Source: Geosiphon pyriformis (Eukaryota > Glomeromycota > Glomeromycetes > Archaeosporales > Geosiphonaceae). Taken from it: a DNA stretch of 64,000 nucleotides. The DNA lies in the NCBI GenBank assembly GCA_016748015.1, contig JAAOMT010000240.1, positions 83,383-147,382 on the forward strand. The letters run 5' to 3'. A model generated the notes under the pieces. It was not told where the DNA came from, searched no databases, and saw nothing but the letters and a program-made list of their open reading frames with translations. Positions 62,896-64,000 of the stretch are shown piece after piece. Position 1 is the stretch's first letter; every line of letters starts with the position of its first letter. The translations under genes were made by a program, and so were the position numbers.

Positions 62896-64000
62896 ATCAT
62901 TTTTTTACAAATAAAATCAATAATTTTTTTTTGCACCAAGTTAATTTATTTCCAGAAAATTTGGTTTATTAATATATTGTCTAAATTTAAAGCTTAATCA
63001 ACAATAAACAATTGTTATTGAATATTAATAATAACGAATAATTAGATTGACTTACGAATGGCGTGCTCCACATTTAATGGTATTTTACGAGAATAGTACG
63101 CAATAAAAATATGATTTAATTGATTAAAATAAATAAAGTTGGTATAAGAAATTACTAAATTAAATCTATTAATATTTTTTAAATCAATTATTTTCTGTGA
63201 TAAATAAGAAAACATTGAAAATTTGATTATTAAAAATAAAATTCATAATTATTGTTTATTATCTGACAAAAAATTGCAATCTAAATAAACTTGGAATATT
63301 TTATAAAAATCAATTCTTAAATTTATGCTTGATTTCTTTGAATTAGAGTTTTTGCTAATATTTCAGAAAGTTTATTAAACAAGTTTATCATTCATTTTAT
63401 TAATGACTTTGTTAATTTGGGAATTTTTAACTGAAATATAAGAATTCTATTTTCACAATCTTTTTGAGTTTCATTTTAATTGGACAAAATGACTTGGTTT
63501 TACTTGCGTCAAAGTGATACAAATTCCAAGTTTATTATATTTCAAGCTAATTTCAAATGTGATATTAATCTTTAGAAATTTGTAAAAGGCGAGAGCTATA
63601 TCTTGAGTTCTTTTAATATTTTAGTATGAAAATTAATCATCTTTCAAACTAATAAAATTAATAATTAGTATTTGTGGTTTTTAATACAATGTGCAAGATT
63701 ATATTAAATTGCTGTTACTGAGCTCAAAGTTCTCTCTGACACACCAAAGAGAATTTTTATATCATAATTGATCTTTTTTTTGCAGAATCATTTTTTGTGT
63801 CAAAAAATTCTATCAATTACTTTTCCGACTTTTTAAGCTAGCAATGACATGGAAACAATTTAAAGCTTTCGATCAATCAATCAAATGACAAATTTATCAA
63901 ATATATGTTCTGTGAGATATCTCAAGACCCTAATTTTAAGGGATATCCTCTTTCAATTAAAAGTGAAACAAAATTTTTTAAGCCCATTGTTTTTTTTTTT

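Larger units (their letters stand above)
61858..64000. other. AT-rich region with (AAT)n arrays, no gene seen
   Basis: The first 100 bases are upstream of PTPA. The rest is almost entirely A/T-rich. From 63300 the composition is slightly less extreme, with scattered short coding-like words but no open exon or known motif. Confidence 0.65.

Noticed and set aside
62742-62939. Small poly-Ile protein
   Set aside because: It is a translation of an (ATT)n microsatellite in AT-rich DNA.

Overview
The window looks like nuclear DNA of an early-diverging fungus, most probably an arbuscular mycorrhizal fungus (Glomeromycotina, Rhizophagus/Glomus-like). The reasons are very AT-rich intergenic DNA full of (AAT)n and homopolymer tracts; compact genes with many short introns and GTAAG-type donors; a single-exon F-box gene of the kind expanded in these fungi; and a decayed non-LTR retrotransposon whose protein remnants resemble the abundant LINE of Rhizophagus genomes. 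The organism assignment is inference; the gene calls rest on reading exons and splice sites directly. I chained exons by hand and checked that each model is in phase, but individual boundaries may be off by a few bases.

Layout. 1-5547: 3' part of a dead LINE (+). 6457-7951: PRCC-family nuclear protein (+). 8683-10134: RAD18 ubiquitin ligase (-). 10.5-12.2 kb: an unresolved decayed exon series and a Gag zinc-knuckle remnant. 12511-15442: homologue of C12orf4/FERRY3 carrying a UBA-like insert (+). 16666-18778: ADF-H/coiled-coil/PH protein (-). 21476-24562: dynein intermediate chain (+). 25098-26782: USB1 U6 snRNA phosphodiesterase (-), head-to-head with 26930-28738, a base-exchange phosphatidylserine synthase (+). 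29635-31563: RAD51C (-). 31838-33040: RPP21/RPR2-type RNase P/MRP protein (-). 33.7-34.2 kb: a doubtful frameshifted reading frame. 34541-34988: an apparently perfect 448-bp palindrome. 35-38.4 kb: gene-free AT-rich DNA. 38374-43077: BMS1 ribosome-biogenesis GTPase (-). 43274-43342: a broken first-exon fragment like Golgi SNARE GOSR1. 43484-49659: Mediator subunit MED14 (+). 49848-50615: ribosomal protein uS19/RPS15 (-). 51393-52701 and probably further 5': ferrochelatase (-). 53406-55169: F-box protein (+). 55915-57169: ribosomal stalk protein P0/uL10 (+). 58921-60028: histone chaperone ASF1 (+). 60426-61857: PP2A activator PTPA/RRD (-). The rest, to 64000, is AT-rich repeats.

The genes are mostly unrelated housekeeping genes (translation, splicing, DNA repair, transcription, heme and lipid synthesis, cytoskeleton), as expected of eukaryotic chromosomal DNA, not a functional cluster. 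The points most worth a second look are the perfect palindrome carrying a duplicated terminal exon, the FERRY3-like protein with a UBA domain in a fungus, an animal-type phosphatidylserine synthase, an ADF-H plus PH architecture, a split-zinc RPP21, a RAD18 with no visible UBZ finger, recurrent GC-AG introns, and LINE stop codons that fall mostly at likely tryptophan positions.
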